Notes under the pieces: generated by a model
The model's input: the letters and a program-made list of their open reading frames with translations, nothing else
The model's database searches: none
Told to the model about the DNA's origin: nothing
Part shown: positions 1 to 9,376 of the stretch, piece by piece
How the letters are laid out: each line of letters starts with the position of its first letter
Numbering within the stretch: position 1 is the stretch's first letter
NCBI RefSeq assembly: GCF_900103975.1
Contig: NZ_FNIR01000010.1
Location: 62,001 to 126,000, forward strand
Direction of reading: 5' to 3'
Origin: Klenkia soli
Lineage (GTDB): Bacteria > Actinomycetota > Actinomycetes > Mycobacteriales > Geodermatophilaceae
DNA: 64,000 bases
Translations under genes and position numbers: made by a program

Positions 1-516
1 GACGGGGCCCTGACCAACGAGATCGTGCGGAGCTTTCTCGACCTGTCGCCGGAAGGAGCGCGGAAGGCCCTGATGGGCCTGGTCGAGCGGGGGCTGCTCG
101 AGCAGCGCGGCGCCAAGCGCGGAACGCACTACGTGCTGCCGGGTGCAGCGAGCGCCGCACCGGCTGACGCTGAGCAGCCGGAGGTCAGGGGCGCCGAGGG
201 ACCGGAGCTGGAAGCACGTCTCGAACGACGGTTGCGCGATGACGCGGCTGCCGTGACCAAGAAGTCTGGTTACCGGCCGAGCTACTACCTGCACATGATC
301 AACCAGGAGGGCGCCCTCGGTGCCGCGAAGCGGTTGCTGGCTGACCCGCGACCGCAGCACGGGATCGAGGTGCTGTGGGAGCACGGCTTGCTGGGCCACA
401 GCCTTGAGGCAGCGGTGTGCGCTCCGGAGTTCCGCGACCTCTTCACCGGCAACGAGCTGCAGCGTGCACGGCAACGGCTGAAGGACCTGGGCCACGACCT
501 GAAGGCTGGGAGCTGA
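1..516 (+). CDS. C-terminal fragment of an AlbA_2/RecG-C-like ATP-binding protein with winged helix (5' end outside window)
   Basis: The frame is open from the first base, so this is the end of a longer gene; 171 residues are visible. The visible part opens with a winged-helix-like stretch (LTNEIVRSFLDLSPEGARKA, then LMGLVERGLLEQRG and a GTHYVL strand). That is the usual C-terminal tail of AlbA_2 (Schlafen-type) and RecG-C-like ATP-binding proteins. An acidic linker and a helical tail with no domain I recognise follow. The family assignment rests only on the winged-helix tail, because the ATP-binding part is missing. The next gene starts 1 base after the stop, so they are probably co-transcribed. 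Family members are often annotated as regulators and occur near restriction and defence genes, which fits the next 20 kb. Confidence 0.55.
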   Translation, partial: DGALTNEIVRSFLDLSPEGARKALMGLVERGLLEQRGAKRGTHYVLPGAASAAPADAEQPEVRGAEGPELEARLERRLRDDAAAVTKKSGYRPSYYLHMINQEGALGAAKRLLADPRPQHGIEVLWEHGLLGHSLEAAVCAPEFRDLFTGNELQRARQRLKDLGHDLKAGS

Positions 517-517
517 C

Positions 518-1243
518 ATGACGAAGGTGTCGCAGCGTTGGGCAACGCTCCGGGATAGGTACTTCGATGGTCCGGAGCCGGTCGAACTCGTCCGGAAGTA
601 CATGTCGAGCGACCGCACCGGGCCAGCCTTCACCGGGTCGTTGTTCAACACGTGGGCCGGCGGCGGCATGGTGCACCCGGACGTCGTGACGGCCGACGAC
701 CTGATCGCGGTGCAGATGATGAGCATGCGGCCGTACAGCAAGACGATCTGGCGCCTCCTAGAAGGTCAGCGGCACGCGATCACCGCCGCCCTCTCGCAGG
801 TGCCGTTGTCTGCAACGCTCTGGGACGAGGACGACGTGGTTCGTGATCACCTGGCGGCTGCGACCGTCGCGTGGCAGACCATCCGCGACGTCCCCGGCGC
901 GGGATGGGTGACCGCTGGCAAGGTCATGGCGCGAAAACGACCGGACCTGATCCCCGTCTACGACACCGTGGTGCGCAAAGTGATCGGAGGCGGAGCCTTC
1001 TGGGGTCCGCTGCACGAATGGCTGCGTGCTCCGGCACCGGCGGGCGCCGTCAACAACCGAGCCCTGTTGCAGGACATCCGAGCCCGCGCTGGAGCGGCTC
1101 CGCATCAGCTTCCTGACCTGCGGGTCTTCGACGTCGTGCTGTGGATGCACGGACGGGGCGCCGGCCAGGTTGATGAGACAGGTGAGAAGGACCCTCTCGA
1201 GAACGACGAGGCGAACGGCCTGGTCGGGGGCGGACCGGCGTGA
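518..1243 (+). CDS. DUF6308 family protein
   Basis: A 241-residue protein of unknown biochemical function. The core (VPGAGWVTAGKVMARKRPDL followed by IPVYDTVVRKVIG) resembles the DUF6308 family of actinobacteria. There a helix-hairpin-like GAGWV segment precedes a conserved RP.L.P.YD motif. The N-terminal YFDGPEPVELVRKYM segment and the central YSKTIWRLLEG helix also fit. There is no signal peptide or membrane segment. The ATG lies 1 base past the upstream stop and the next gene follows after 10 bases, so the three genes form a likely operon with an HNH nuclease. DUF6308 proteins are often found singly in accessory regions. Function is not assignable; the family call is from memory of the motif. 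Confidence 0.7.
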   Translation: MTKVSQRWATLRDRYFDGPEPVELVRKYMSSDRTGPAFTGSLFNTWAGGGMVHPDVVTADDLIAVQMMSMRPYSKTIWRLLEGQRHAITAALSQVPLSATLWDEDDVVRDHLAAATVAWQTIRDVPGAGWVTAGKVMARKRPDLIPVYDTVVRKVIGGGAFWGPLHEWLRAPAPAGAVNNRALLQDIRARAGAAPHQLPDLRVFDVVLWMHGRGAGQVDETGEKDPLENDEANGLVGGGPA

Positions 1244-1253
1244 GGAGACCAGA

Positions 1254-2054
1254 ATGAGGGCGGTCCATCTCGTCAACTACAACCCCGCCAATTGGGAATG
1301 GCCGAACTACGACCAGCTCGTCGCACGCACGCAAGCTGGGGGCATTGTCGAGGAACCTTGGAGCGTCGGGCAACGGCGGAACGGCATCTCACCCGGCGAT
1401 GACGTCTTCCTGCTCCGACAGGGTCGAGGCCCTCGTGGCCTACTGGGCCGCGGGACCGTGAGAAGCAGCCCTTCGCGCGATCGGCACTGGGATGGCTCCG
1501 ATGCGACCGCGATGTTCATCGACATCACCTGGTCCGAGCTGCTCCCCCAAGACGAGCCCATCGAGGTGGACGAGCTCGAGGCGGCCGTCCCGGGTTTCCG
1601 GTGGCGTCAGGTGTACAGCTCGGGCCGAACTGTCAAGCCACCGTCGGACCTGGCTCTGCTGGCGCTCTGGGAGGCACGGGGGACAAGCGCGTTCACGTCC
1701 TCGGCCACGTACATGGAGGGCTTGCCGGTCTCGTCGACGACGATGCGCTACGAGCGCAGCCGTGCTGCTCGAGACCGCTGCATCGCACTTCACGGTCACA
1801 CCTGCTCCATCTGTGCCTTCGAATTCGCCACGACCTACGGCGCGCTCGGTGAGGGCTACGTGCACGTCCATCACGTGGTCCCCCTGTCCGCACGAGGGCA
1901 GCAGGACACCGTCGACCCGGCGAACGACCTGGTACCCGTGTGCGCCAACTGCCACGTCATGCTCCATCGCTCACGGTCAGCAACTGACCCAAGCCGCATC
2001 ATGACGCCCGCCGAGATGCGCGCCGCCCTACCCATACCCGCTGCCCCTCGGTGA
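1254..2054 (+). CDS. HNH endonuclease with EVE-like N-terminal domain
   Basis: A 266-residue predicted DNA endonuclease. The N-terminal half (about residues 1-110: NPANWEWPNYDQLV, then WSVGQRRNGISPGDDVFLLR) resembles EVE/PUA-like domains, which recognise modified bases in some restriction enzymes. The C-terminal half is a clear HNH module of the McrA type: a CSIC knuckle at about 184, the histidine cluster HVHHVVPLS at about 203, then N..LVPVCANCHVMLH at about 226-238, giving a CxxC...CxxC zinc site and the H-N-H triad. I placed the start at ATG 1254, which is preceded by a GAGGAGACC Shine-Dalgarno-like stretch; a longer reading would run back through the DUF6308 gene. A modification-dependent restriction role is plausible but inferred. 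Confidence 0.75.
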   Translation: MRAVHLVNYNPANWEWPNYDQLVARTQAGGIVEEPWSVGQRRNGISPGDDVFLLRQGRGPRGLLGRGTVRSSPSRDRHWDGSDATAMFIDITWSELLPQDEPIEVDELEAAVPGFRWRQVYSSGRTVKPPSDLALLALWEARGTSAFTSSATYMEGLPVSSTTMRYERSRAARDRCIALHGHTCSICAFEFATTYGALGEGYVHVHHVVPLSARGQQDTVDPANDLVPVCANCHVMLHRSRSATDPSRIMTPAEMRAALPIPAAPR

Positions 2055-2144
2055 GCCCCGTGGGTTCAGCGCGCGGCGGCATCTGTGCGCGCCTCGGCGA
2101 CATCAGCGATTCCTCACCCCGCCCACCTACGAAGAAGAGGACCC

Positions 2145-2828
2145 ATGGCGAACCCCACCCCGAAAGTTGACGACTCGAGCCTCGCGCGGGCTGGCGAGAA
2201 GCTCATCGAGCAGCTGCTGAAGGTCGGCCTGAATGGATTCGGCCCTTTCAAGGGTGCGGAGGACAGCGCCCAGGAGGCATTGCGGGGTCGCACGCCGGAC
2301 GAGGCCGTCAAGGTGCTCATCCGGAACCACTGCGCGATCGCTGGCGCCCAGGGCTTCGTCACGAACCTTGGCGGGATCGTCACGCTGCCGGTTGCTCTTC
2401 CCGCCAACATCGGTGCGGCCTACCTGGTGCAGACACACCTCGCAGGCGCCATCGCCGCCGTGCACGGCAACGAACTCGATGCTGAGGAGGTCCGTTCAGC
2501 TGTCCTTCTCTGCCTGGTGGGCAATGCCGGATCCGAAGTGCTCAAGCGGTTCGGTGTCACGGTGGGCTCCAAGGTGACCATGACGATGATCGAGCGAATC
2601 CCGGTCGCTGTCATCCGGCGGATCAACAAGCGCGTGGGCTTCATGCTGGTCGCCAAGTACGGCACGAAGCGTTCAGTGGTCACCCTGGCGAAGGGTGTCC
2701 CGTTGGTTGGTGGTCTGGTCGGGGGCGGCGTCGACACGGCGGCCACGTGGGGAGTGGGCAAGTACGCCCACACGACCTTCCGCCGTTCTGCCGAGGTCGA
2801 AGCCGCGGAAGCTCGTGCCGAGAGCTGA
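2145..2828 (+). CDS. EcsC family protein
   Basis: A 227-residue protein of the EcsC family, whose biochemical function is unknown. The signature is a string of glycine- and alanine-rich helices (AQGFVTNLGGIVTLPVALPA, then IGAAYLVQTHLAGAIAAVHG). A C-terminal GxxVGGGVDTAATWGVGKYA segment ends in a basic THTTFRRS-like tail, as in other EcsC proteins. The helices could associate with membrane, but there is no signal peptide. The start at ATG 2145 was chosen because GAAGAAGAGG lies 5 bases upstream; the 20-residue upstream extension lacks family similarity. The gene is convergent with the helicase-nuclease gene that ends 19 bases further on. EcsC proteins occur in several phage-defence neighbourhoods, but a defence role here is only suggested by context. 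Confidence 0.65.
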   Translation: MANPTPKVDDSSLARAGEKLIEQLLKVGLNGFGPFKGAEDSAQEALRGRTPDEAVKVLIRNHCAIAGAQGFVTNLGGIVTLPVALPANIGAAYLVQTHLAGAIAAVHGNELDAEEVRSAVLLCLVGNAGSEVLKRFGVTVGSKVTMTMIERIPVAVIRRINKRVGFMLVAKYGTKRSVVTLAKGVPLVGGLVGGGVDTAATWGVGKYAHTTFRRSAEVEAAEARAES

Positions 2829-2846
2829 CGCCGGAGGGACTCGGGG

Positions 2847-5800
2847 TCAGATCGTCGTGTCGACAGCAACCCCATCCGGTCTCAGGAAGACCAATCGGGG
2901 GCCCTCGCTCAGGGAGCCTGCTGCGGTCAGGGCGGCTTCGTAACTCGCCAGCTGGGGACGGTAGTGCACGGCACGTCCATCAATGGCGGCGCTGGGTACT
3001 GCGTCGGTCTTGTAGTCGACGACCATCAGCGTGCCGTCATCCCTGCGGACGACGAGGTCGACGATGCCCTCGAGAATCGTGCCATCGGCCTGGACCGCGC
3101 CGACGTACATCTCACGCCAGTGAGGCTGGGTCGTTGCCTCGCGGATCAGCGCCGAGTCGAGGGCTGATTGCACAAGGGCCGTGACGACGTCGGCGTGCGG
3201 CTCGACGCCCTCCGCGGCGCACTGCGCCGCCACTGCCTCGTCCAGTCCGGCACCTGTCGCGAGGTCGACGGTCTGCAGGACGGCGTGCACCGCTCGGCCG
3301 ATCGCCGTCCCGTACCGCCCCTTCGACCACGGGGGAAGGTCAAGGTTCTGCGCACCCTTGGCCAGACCGGTGTCGCCGCCACCGAGGGCCACCGCAGGCT
3401 CGCTGCCCTCCAGCCCGGATGCGGAGATGGCCGAGGTGCGTCGACTTGCCTCGCGCGTTGGGCTGACGGTGGTCCACCAGGCGTCGCGGTCCGGCGGCGT
3501 CGCCGGCATGGTGGGGGCGGCGACCGGCACGACGTCGGCAGGCAACTGGTCGACCGACCAGGCCTCAGCTCCGGAGCGGGCTCCACCGTCGTCGGCCAGC
3601 AGCTTCGCGCTCGTCTGGGAGGCCCCGGCCGACCGGTGCAGGGAAACGACCAGGTGATCCCGCGCTCGAGTGGCCGCTACGTACAGCAGCCGGCGGCGTT
3701 CCCGGTCGTCCATCTGCTCGTCGACGGGCGCGGCCAGGTCGAAGTCCCCGGTGGTCACACCCTTGCGGATCGAGACCTCGTAGCCGTCGGCGGTCCAGAG
3801 CACCCGCACGCCACCGGGCCGGCGCACTCCCGAGGTCATGCCGCTCATCACGACGATCGGGAACTCCAGCCCCTTGGCACCGTGCACGGTCATGATCCGC
3901 ACGGCCTGGGCGTCCGTCTCGGGCAGCGCGGACTCCGCGACCCGCGACGAGTCCCCGCTCTGCTGCTGCGCCCACGCCAGGTAGGCCCGCAGCCCACCGT
4001 GCTCCGATTCCGCCCACGCCCGGGCCTGGTCGACGACGAACCGCAGTCGTCGCCACTGGTCGCGGGCCTGCGGGCCCTGCGCGGCGACCTCGAGCATGCG
4101 GCGGTCGGCGACCAGCCGCGTCAGCACCTCGCTCGGCGCCATCCACCGCGCAGCCCGGTGCAGCCTCTGCAGGTAAGCCAACGACCGTGAAACGGGATGC
4201 TCAGAGCGGGTCTCGTCGAGGGGAGCGATGACGCTCAACGCCCCGCCGCCGTGCTTCCAGGTCCACAGGTCGTCGTCGCCGCAGCCGAAGAGCGGCGACC
4301 GCAGCGCGGTCACCAGCGACAGAGCGTCGGACGGGTCGGCGATGGCCCGAGCCGCGGCCATCAGGTCGCGGACCTCCTGCGCCTCGTACACCAGCGAGCT
4401 GGACTCGGCCCGGTACGCGATGCCCGCTCGGTTCAGGGCGGACTCCAGGAAGGGAAGGGACGTCCGCGCTGGTAGCAGGACGGCGACGTCGTCCAGACGT
4501 GCCGGCCGCCATGCACCGTCGACGTGGACCGGCCATCCCTCGGCGACCGCCCGGCGGATGACACCGGCGACGTCAGCGGCCTCTCGCTCGCGCAGGGTCG
4601 AGGCGCTCGACCTGGGGAGTCCCTGGTGCGGCTCGGCACCGAGGACGACGACGGCAGGTGCGCCGCCGTGCGCCGGGCGCTCCGGCACGAGTGGCTGGAA
4701 CGCAGGCTGACGGTCGGGCTCGGCCACGATCAATCGGTCGAACACGGCGTTCACCCAGTCGACCACCGGCGCGACCGTGCGGAAGTTCGTCGTGAGGCTG
4801 ACCTGCTCGCCGATGACGCGCTGCGACCTCAGGTACATCGCGATGTCAGCGCGGCGGAAGCGGTAGATCGACTGCTTGGGGTCGCCGACGACGAAGAGCG
4901 ACCCCGGGGAGACCACGACGTCCTCCCAGCGCTCGGCCGAGGCCGCCGCGCCACCCGCGATCCGGACCGCGAGCTCGATCTGGATGGGGTCGGTGTCCTG
5001 GAACTCGTCCAGCAGCAGCCGCTGGTACCGGTCCTGCAGGGCGGCTCGTACGGGGGTGCCGTCCTCACCGCGGAGAACCTCGCGGGCGATGACCAACAAG
5101 TCGTGGAACTCCAGACGGCCGGCGTCGCGGCGCTTCTCGGCAGCCTCGAGCACCCGCTCGGCGATCCAGCGGGAGAGGATCCGCAGGGTCGGTTCGAGGA
5201 CGGCGGCGACGGCCGCGGCGGCGTCCGCGACGAGCTGGCGGCACTCCTCCTTCAGGCCGTCGAGCGCCGGCTTGCCACCCCAGTTGCCGGCCTGGCCGTA
5301 GCTGAACTTCAGGTCTGCCGCAGTGCCCAGGGCGGCGAGCCGGAGGCCGGCGTCGCTGGCCTCGGCGAGCGTCAACCCCCAAGCGCCGAGCCTGGCCAGG
5401 TGCGGCAGGAACTTGTCGTCGGCGGAGAGGCAGGCGTCGGCGCGTGCCGCGAGCGTCGCCGCCCGGTCGGCCAGTGCCTCCACCCCGGTCAGGCTGGGCG
5501 TCGTCGACTGGGGGCCGGCGAGGACCCGCTCCGCGACCAGGTCCCAGTCCGCGTTGAACAACTTGGCCAGTGACCGGAGGTTGTCGAGGGTGACGCCGGC
5601 CGACATCGCCAGCATCAACGGCTCGTCGATCGTGTCGTCGTCCAGCAGCTGACGGCGCTGCTCCGCCCATCGGGCCTCGAAGGCGACGGCCGAGCTGAGC
5701 TCGTCAGCCACCTCGATGAGCGGGGGCAGGCCGGCCTCGATGGGGTGCTCGGCCAGGATGCGCTGCGCGAAGGAGTGCAGAGTGCCGATCGCCGCGCCGT

Positions 5801-6071
5801 CCAGGTCGTCGAGCGCCTCCTCGGCGCGCTGGCCGTCCGCCTGCTCCAACGCGGCCCGCAGCCGGTCCCGCAGCTCGGCGCCGGCCTTCTCGGTGAAGGT
5901 GACCGCGGCGATGCGGCGCAGCGGCACGCCGTCGTGCACCACGAGGTGGTGGATGCGCTCGACCAGGCTCCGGGTCTTGCCCGAGCCGGCGCCGGCCTCG
6001 ACGAACAGCGTGCGGTCGGTGTCCTCGCGGATCGCCCGCCGGGCGTCGGCGTCCTGCAACGGGTGGCTCAC
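2847..6071 (-). CDS. UvrD/RecB-like ATP-dependent helicase-nuclease (AddA-like)
   Basis: A 1074-residue fusion of a superfamily 1A helicase and a RecB-type nuclease. Walker A is AGAGSGKT at residues 26-33, Walker B is LLLDEFQDTDP near 355, and motif III is GDPKQSIYRFRRAD near 397. Motif V (TVHGAKGLEFPIVV) lies near 734 and motif VI (LLYVAATRARDHLVV) near 797. The C-terminus has a PD-(D/E)XK nuclease core: GIVDLVV then MVVDYKTD near 1010. This is the AddA/RecB layout for processive unwinding and degradation of DNA ends. The start is GTG 6071, overlapping the upstream AddB-like stop by GTGA; the reading further upstream is a shadow of that gene. The two products very likely form a complex. Being a distinct locus among nuclease genes suggests a defence or repair accessory rather than the core end-resection enzyme. 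Confidence 0.85.
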   Translation of the reverse strand: MSHPLQDADARRAIREDTDRTLFVEAGAGSGKTRSLVERIHHLVVHDGVPLRRIAAVTFTEKAGAELRDRLRAALEQADGQRAEEALDDLDGAAIGTLHSFAQRILAEHPIEAGLPPLIEVADELSSAVAFEARWAEQRRQLLDDDTIDEPLMLAMSAGVTLDNLRSLAKLFNADWDLVAERVLAGPQSTTPSLTGVEALADRAATLAARADACLSADDKFLPHLARLGAWGLTLAEASDAGLRLAALGTAADLKFSYGQAGNWGGKPALDGLKEECRQLVADAAAAVAAVLEPTLRILSRWIAERVLEAAEKRRDAGRLEFHDLLVIAREVLRGEDGTPVRAALQDRYQRLLLDEFQDTDPIQIELAVRIAGGAAASAERWEDVVVSPGSLFVVGDPKQSIYRFRRADIAMYLRSQRVIGEQVSLTTNFRTVAPVVDWVNAVFDRLIVAEPDRQPAFQPLVPERPAHGGAPAVVVLGAEPHQGLPRSSASTLREREAADVAGVIRRAVAEGWPVHVDGAWRPARLDDVAVLLPARTSLPFLESALNRAGIAYRAESSSLVYEAQEVRDLMAAARAIADPSDALSLVTALRSPLFGCGDDDLWTWKHGGGALSVIAPLDETRSEHPVSRSLAYLQRLHRAARWMAPSEVLTRLVADRRMLEVAAQGPQARDQWRRLRFVVDQARAWAESEHGGLRAYLAWAQQQSGDSSRVAESALPETDAQAVRIMTVHGAKGLEFPIVVMSGMTSGVRRPGGVRVLWTADGYEVSIRKGVTTGDFDLAAPVDEQMDDRERRRLLYVAATRARDHLVVSLHRSAGASQTSAKLLADDGGARSGAEAWSVDQLPADVVPVAAPTMPATPPDRDAWWTTVSPTREASRRTSAISASGLEGSEPAVALGGGDTGLAKGAQNLDLPPWSKGRYGTAIGRAVHAVLQTVDLATGAGLDEAVAAQCAAEGVEPHADVVTALVQSALDSALIREATTQPHWREMYVGAVQADGTILEGIVDLVVRRDDGTLMVVDYKTDAVPSAAIDGRAVHYRPQLASYEAALTAAGSLSEGPRLVFLRPDGVAVDTTI

Positions 6072-9000
6072 GGGGCGCCTCCGGTGGTCGGCTCGATGAG
6101 GTCGACCAGGTCGCTCAGGGCGGGGTCGCCCTTCGTCTGCTCCCACCGCCGGCGGGCGTCGGCGTGGCCCACCCCGTCGGGGTTGCAGAAGTGGCACTGC
6201 ACCCAACGGAAGTCCGGTTCGGAGGGTGGCTTCGGCGGGAACAGACCGCTGCGGATGCCGCTGACGATCGTGTGGAGGGTCTCGGCGTAGCGCTGCTCCA
6301 CCTCGTCGTCCAGCGGGACCTGGATACGGCCCTTGTCCCGTCGGACGAACCAGTAGGCGGCCTCGACCTCGGCGTCGGGGGCGTGCCGCGCGCGGGCGGC
6401 GTGCGCGTAGACCGGCAGCTGGAGCTTCGTGCCACCTGCGACCGGGTCGACCTTGATCGCCTCGAAGGAGCGCTGGCTCCCGCTCTTGATGTCGGTGACG
6501 AACAGCCGTCCGTCGTCTGCTTGGTCGACCTTGTCCGCGGCGCCGCGCATGAGCAGCGTCGTCCCGTCGGGAAGCTCGATGGCGACGGGGTCCTCGCCCT
6601 TCATGCCGAAGGCCAGCTCGCTGGCGATGACGGCTGCGCGGTGCTCCGCCCGCCAGATGTCGTCGGCCTCCAGCATCGCTGAGAGGTCCGCCGAGACTCG
6701 GGCGATGGTGCGTGCCCACAGCCTCGGGTGCCCGGCGCGGCCGTCCGCCTCCAGCTCGGCGCCCTTCTCCGCGCAGATCTGCAGGAGCCGCTCGTGCTGC
6801 TCGGTGCTCCAGGGTTCACCGTGGCCCGGCAGACGGCCGGCGAACTCGCGGCACAGCGCGTCGAAGCTCTCGTGCATGAGGGTCCCGATGTCGGCGGCAC
6901 TGGCCTCGACGACGTCCTCGGGCTGCTCCACCGGCTCGACGCCGAGCATGCGCGAGACGAAGTACGCGTGCGGACAGCCCGCGTAGCGCTCGAGTGCCGT
7001 GGGGGAGACGACCCGCGTGCCGTCGGCGTGGTCGGGCAGACCGTCGACGCCGGACAGGTCGCCGTCGAACCGGGTGAACCGGGGTGCGGCACGCTCGCCG
7101 AGCAGGTGGACGGCAGCCGCAGCGACGTCGTCGTCGATGTCGACCCCCGCGTGCGCAGCCTGGGTGCGCCACTCCTGCTCGCTCGCGGGCAACGCTGCCG
7201 TGGTGAGCGAGCTCGCGAAGGACGGCGACGTCGTCCAGTGCTCGGAGTGCTTCTCCCACTCGGTGGCCGCCAGCTTCGGGATGCCGGTCAGCGCGCGCAT
7301 CGTCGGGAGCAGCCAGCGGCTGGGCAGGTGCTGGCTCTTCGTGCGCAGGTCTCCGCGCGGGAAGCTGGCCGTGACCGACGGCGCCGCGGCGAACGAGGCG
7401 AGCAGGTGACGGTGCTGGGCGTCGATCCGCTCGCGGTAGCCGAGCAGCTGCCCACCGGTGACCTCGCGCGCCCGTTCCGGCAGGAGTGGGTCCTCCTTCA
7501 GCCGGCCGGGGAAGACCGACTCGGCCAAACCGAGCACGAAGACGCGGTCGGCATCCAGGCCGATGGCGCTGGACACGGGTCCGACGTACACCCCGTCACC
7601 GAACCGACCGACGCGGGGGAGTGCGGCCTCGAGCTGGTCGGCCACCGTCTCGCGGAGGGCGGGGAGCGACGGCTCCCCGCCGTCGAACCCGTCGAGGACG
7701 GCGACGCCGCCCATCGCGGCCGCTGTGGCGACGGCGGCGTGCTGCTCCTCCTCGGGCAGGTGGGTCAGCGTGTCGGGTTCGCCGATGAGGTCGTGGAGCA
7801 GGTCGAGCGACCACTCGCTCAGCGCCCGCCACGACCGGAGCGACCGGCCCACCGCCAACCGGTCCCGCAGCGCACAGGCGAACGCACGGAGCGCCTCGGC
7901 GTTCTCGATGTTCGCGGTCAGCCGGGCGACCATGCCCGGGCGGGCGTCGTCGCTCTCCTGCTCGGCGGCGAGACGGCCGCGTTCGTCGTGCGTGTAGCGG
8001 CTGAGGCGGGTCTCCCAGTCGGCGCCGTGCACGACGCCGGCGGTGCGGGACAGCCGTTCCCAGCGGCTGACCGGGACGCGGTCATCGGCCGCCGTCCGCA
8101 TCGGTGCGGTGGCGAGCACGCGGAACAGGTCGCCCCGCGGCACGTCGCGGGCGGGACCGTCACCGGCCAGGTCGATCAGCTCCAACACGGCTCGAGCCAG
8201 CGCGCGTTCGTGCACCGGGCGGGTGCCGGGCCCGTTGACGACGATGTCCGCGGCCCCGAGGTGTTCGTGCAGCAACCGGGCATAGGGGTTCTGGGCGGTG
8301 TAGAGGACCGCGATGTGGTGCGCCGGCGTCGTGGTGAGGGCCTTGACGACGTCCCGGACGACGCAGCGGACCTCGTCGTCGGCGTCGGAGGCGGTGAGGA
8401 CGGCGGTCGCGGTCGGCTCGGCGTCGTTTCCGGTTGCCAAGGCCCCCACGCGGGCCAGCGAGCGGTGGACCGCTGCGTCGGCCTTGGGGTGGCCGGTCAA
8501 CCCCGCGACCGTGTGCACGGTGCCGGATCCGCTCAGGGCCAGAACGAAGGCGGCCTCCGCCTGGTCGAGCACCTGGGGCAGGTAGAGGACGACGGCGCCC
8601 AGCTCGGCGATGCGCTCGGGGTGGTCGCGGCAGATGGCCGCTGCGGTGACGAGCAGGTCGTGCTGGTCGTACCAACCGGTGGCGAGCGAGGTCTGGACGC
8701 TCCGGTGGAGGCGGACGAGGTCCGGCCCGAGCGGCTGCACCCCGGCCAGGGCGTTGAGGGCGGTGTCGTCGAGGTCGCGGAGTTCGCGGCCGGCGCGGAC
8801 GAGGGCCTGCACGGTCACCGGATGGTGGGCGACCTTCGCGAAGACGCCGGCGTCGGCGGTCAGGCAGGCGCGCCAGGCGGCGGTCAGGACCGGCCCGGTC
8901 GAGGGACGGCGCGGGTGCAGCGCTGCTGCGGCGAGTTGCTCGGCCAGCCGGGTCGCTGTCGTCGGGAAGATCGCCGCCACACCGTGGTGGCCGTCGCCGA

Positions 9001-9145
9001 GCCCGTGTGCGAGGAACCGACGGGCGACGATCCCGGCCAGGTTGTTCGGCATCAGGATGGTCACCGGCGTCATCGGGTCGCCGCCCTTGAGCTCCCGGAC
9101 GACGCGGCGGAGCTCGTGCAGCGCGGGCTGCCCGTACGCAGTCAT
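6068..9145 (-). CDS. AddB-like PD-(D/E)XK nuclease subunit
   Basis: A 1025-residue partner of the adjacent helicase. The N-terminal region begins TPVTILMPNNLAGIVARRFL, which resembles the inactivated helicase domains of AddB/RecC; I see no Walker A motif. The C-terminal third is a RecB-family nuclease: YAGCPHAYFVSRMLG near 722, GTLMHESFDALC near 752 and the catalytic FVTDIKSGS near 885. Known AddB proteins coordinate an Fe-S cluster through four cysteines. Here I see C at about 725 and a CHFC pair near 995 but no fourth cysteine, so a canonical cluster is doubtful. The start is ATG 9145, with GGGGAT upstream; the longer frame runs into the intergenic gap. It is the first gene of the two-gene operon and diverges from the GIY-YIG gene. 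Confidence 0.8.
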   Translation of the reverse strand: MTAYGQPALHELRRVVRELKGGDPMTPVTILMPNNLAGIVARRFLAHGLGDGHHGVAAIFPTTATRLAEQLAAAALHPRRPSTGPVLTAAWRACLTADAGVFAKVAHHPVTVQALVRAGRELRDLDDTALNALAGVQPLGPDLVRLHRSVQTSLATGWYDQHDLLVTAAAICRDHPERIAELGAVVLYLPQVLDQAEAAFVLALSGSGTVHTVAGLTGHPKADAAVHRSLARVGALATGNDAEPTATAVLTASDADDEVRCVVRDVVKALTTTPAHHIAVLYTAQNPYARLLHEHLGAADIVVNGPGTRPVHERALARAVLELIDLAGDGPARDVPRGDLFRVLATAPMRTAADDRVPVSRWERLSRTAGVVHGADWETRLSRYTHDERGRLAAEQESDDARPGMVARLTANIENAEALRAFACALRDRLAVGRSLRSWRALSEWSLDLLHDLIGEPDTLTHLPEEEQHAAVATAAAMGGVAVLDGFDGGEPSLPALRETVADQLEAALPRVGRFGDGVYVGPVSSAIGLDADRVFVLGLAESVFPGRLKEDPLLPERAREVTGGQLLGYRERIDAQHRHLLASFAAAPSVTASFPRGDLRTKSQHLPSRWLLPTMRALTGIPKLAATEWEKHSEHWTTSPSFASSLTTAALPASEQEWRTQAAHAGVDIDDDVAAAAVHLLGERAAPRFTRFDGDLSGVDGLPDHADGTRVVSPTALERYAGCPHAYFVSRMLGVEPVEQPEDVVEASAADIGTLMHESFDALCREFAGRLPGHGEPWSTEQHERLLQICAEKGAELEADGRAGHPRLWARTIARVSADLSAMLEADDIWRAEHRAAVIASELAFGMKGEDPVAIELPDGTTLLMRGAADKVDQADDGRLFVTDIKSGSQRSFEAIKVDPVAGGTKLQLPVYAHAARARHAPDAEVEAAYWFVRRDKGRIQVPLDDEVEQRYAETLHTIVSGIRSGLFPPKPPSEPDFRWVQCHFCNPDGVGHADARRRWEQTKGDPALSDLVDLIEPTTGGAP

Positions 9146-9376
9146 GTGGTGATCCCCCGTGATCGGACTGGCTCGGAACGTAACAGCGAGCGAGTGAGGC
9201 GCAAGCGTCTGCGGCCTGAATGGCCACAGTTCACTCGGAGCGGTCAGCCACAGTGCAGTTGCATCGGAAAGGTCGCCGCCCTCTGGTTGAGTGCATGCGA
9301 CCGCATCACGAGTGGCGCACGACACGGGGGGCTCGATGGCAGTGACGCTCACACGGGGAACGGTTGAGGTCGACAG

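Noticed and set aside
6072-6719. N-terminal extension of the helicase gene to 6719
   Set aside because: The region is arginine/proline-rich shadow of the AddB-like C-terminus; the GTGA overlap at 6068-6071 and the Walker A position set the true start.
6160-6985. An Fe-S cluster in the AddB-like protein
   Set aside because: Only a lone C and a CHFC pair are in position; the fourth cysteine of the known AddB site is not visible, so the cluster is not claimed.
6728-9367. An 879-codon plus-strand frame over the AddB-like gene
   Set aside because: Its translation is repetitive and has no domain, while the minus strand has a clear nuclease.
9146-9376. A CRISPR array, tRNA or small RNA in the largest intergenic gap
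   Set aside because: No regularly spaced repeats, no cloverleaf and no clear hairpin-plus-terminator are seen; it most likely holds only the two divergent promoters.
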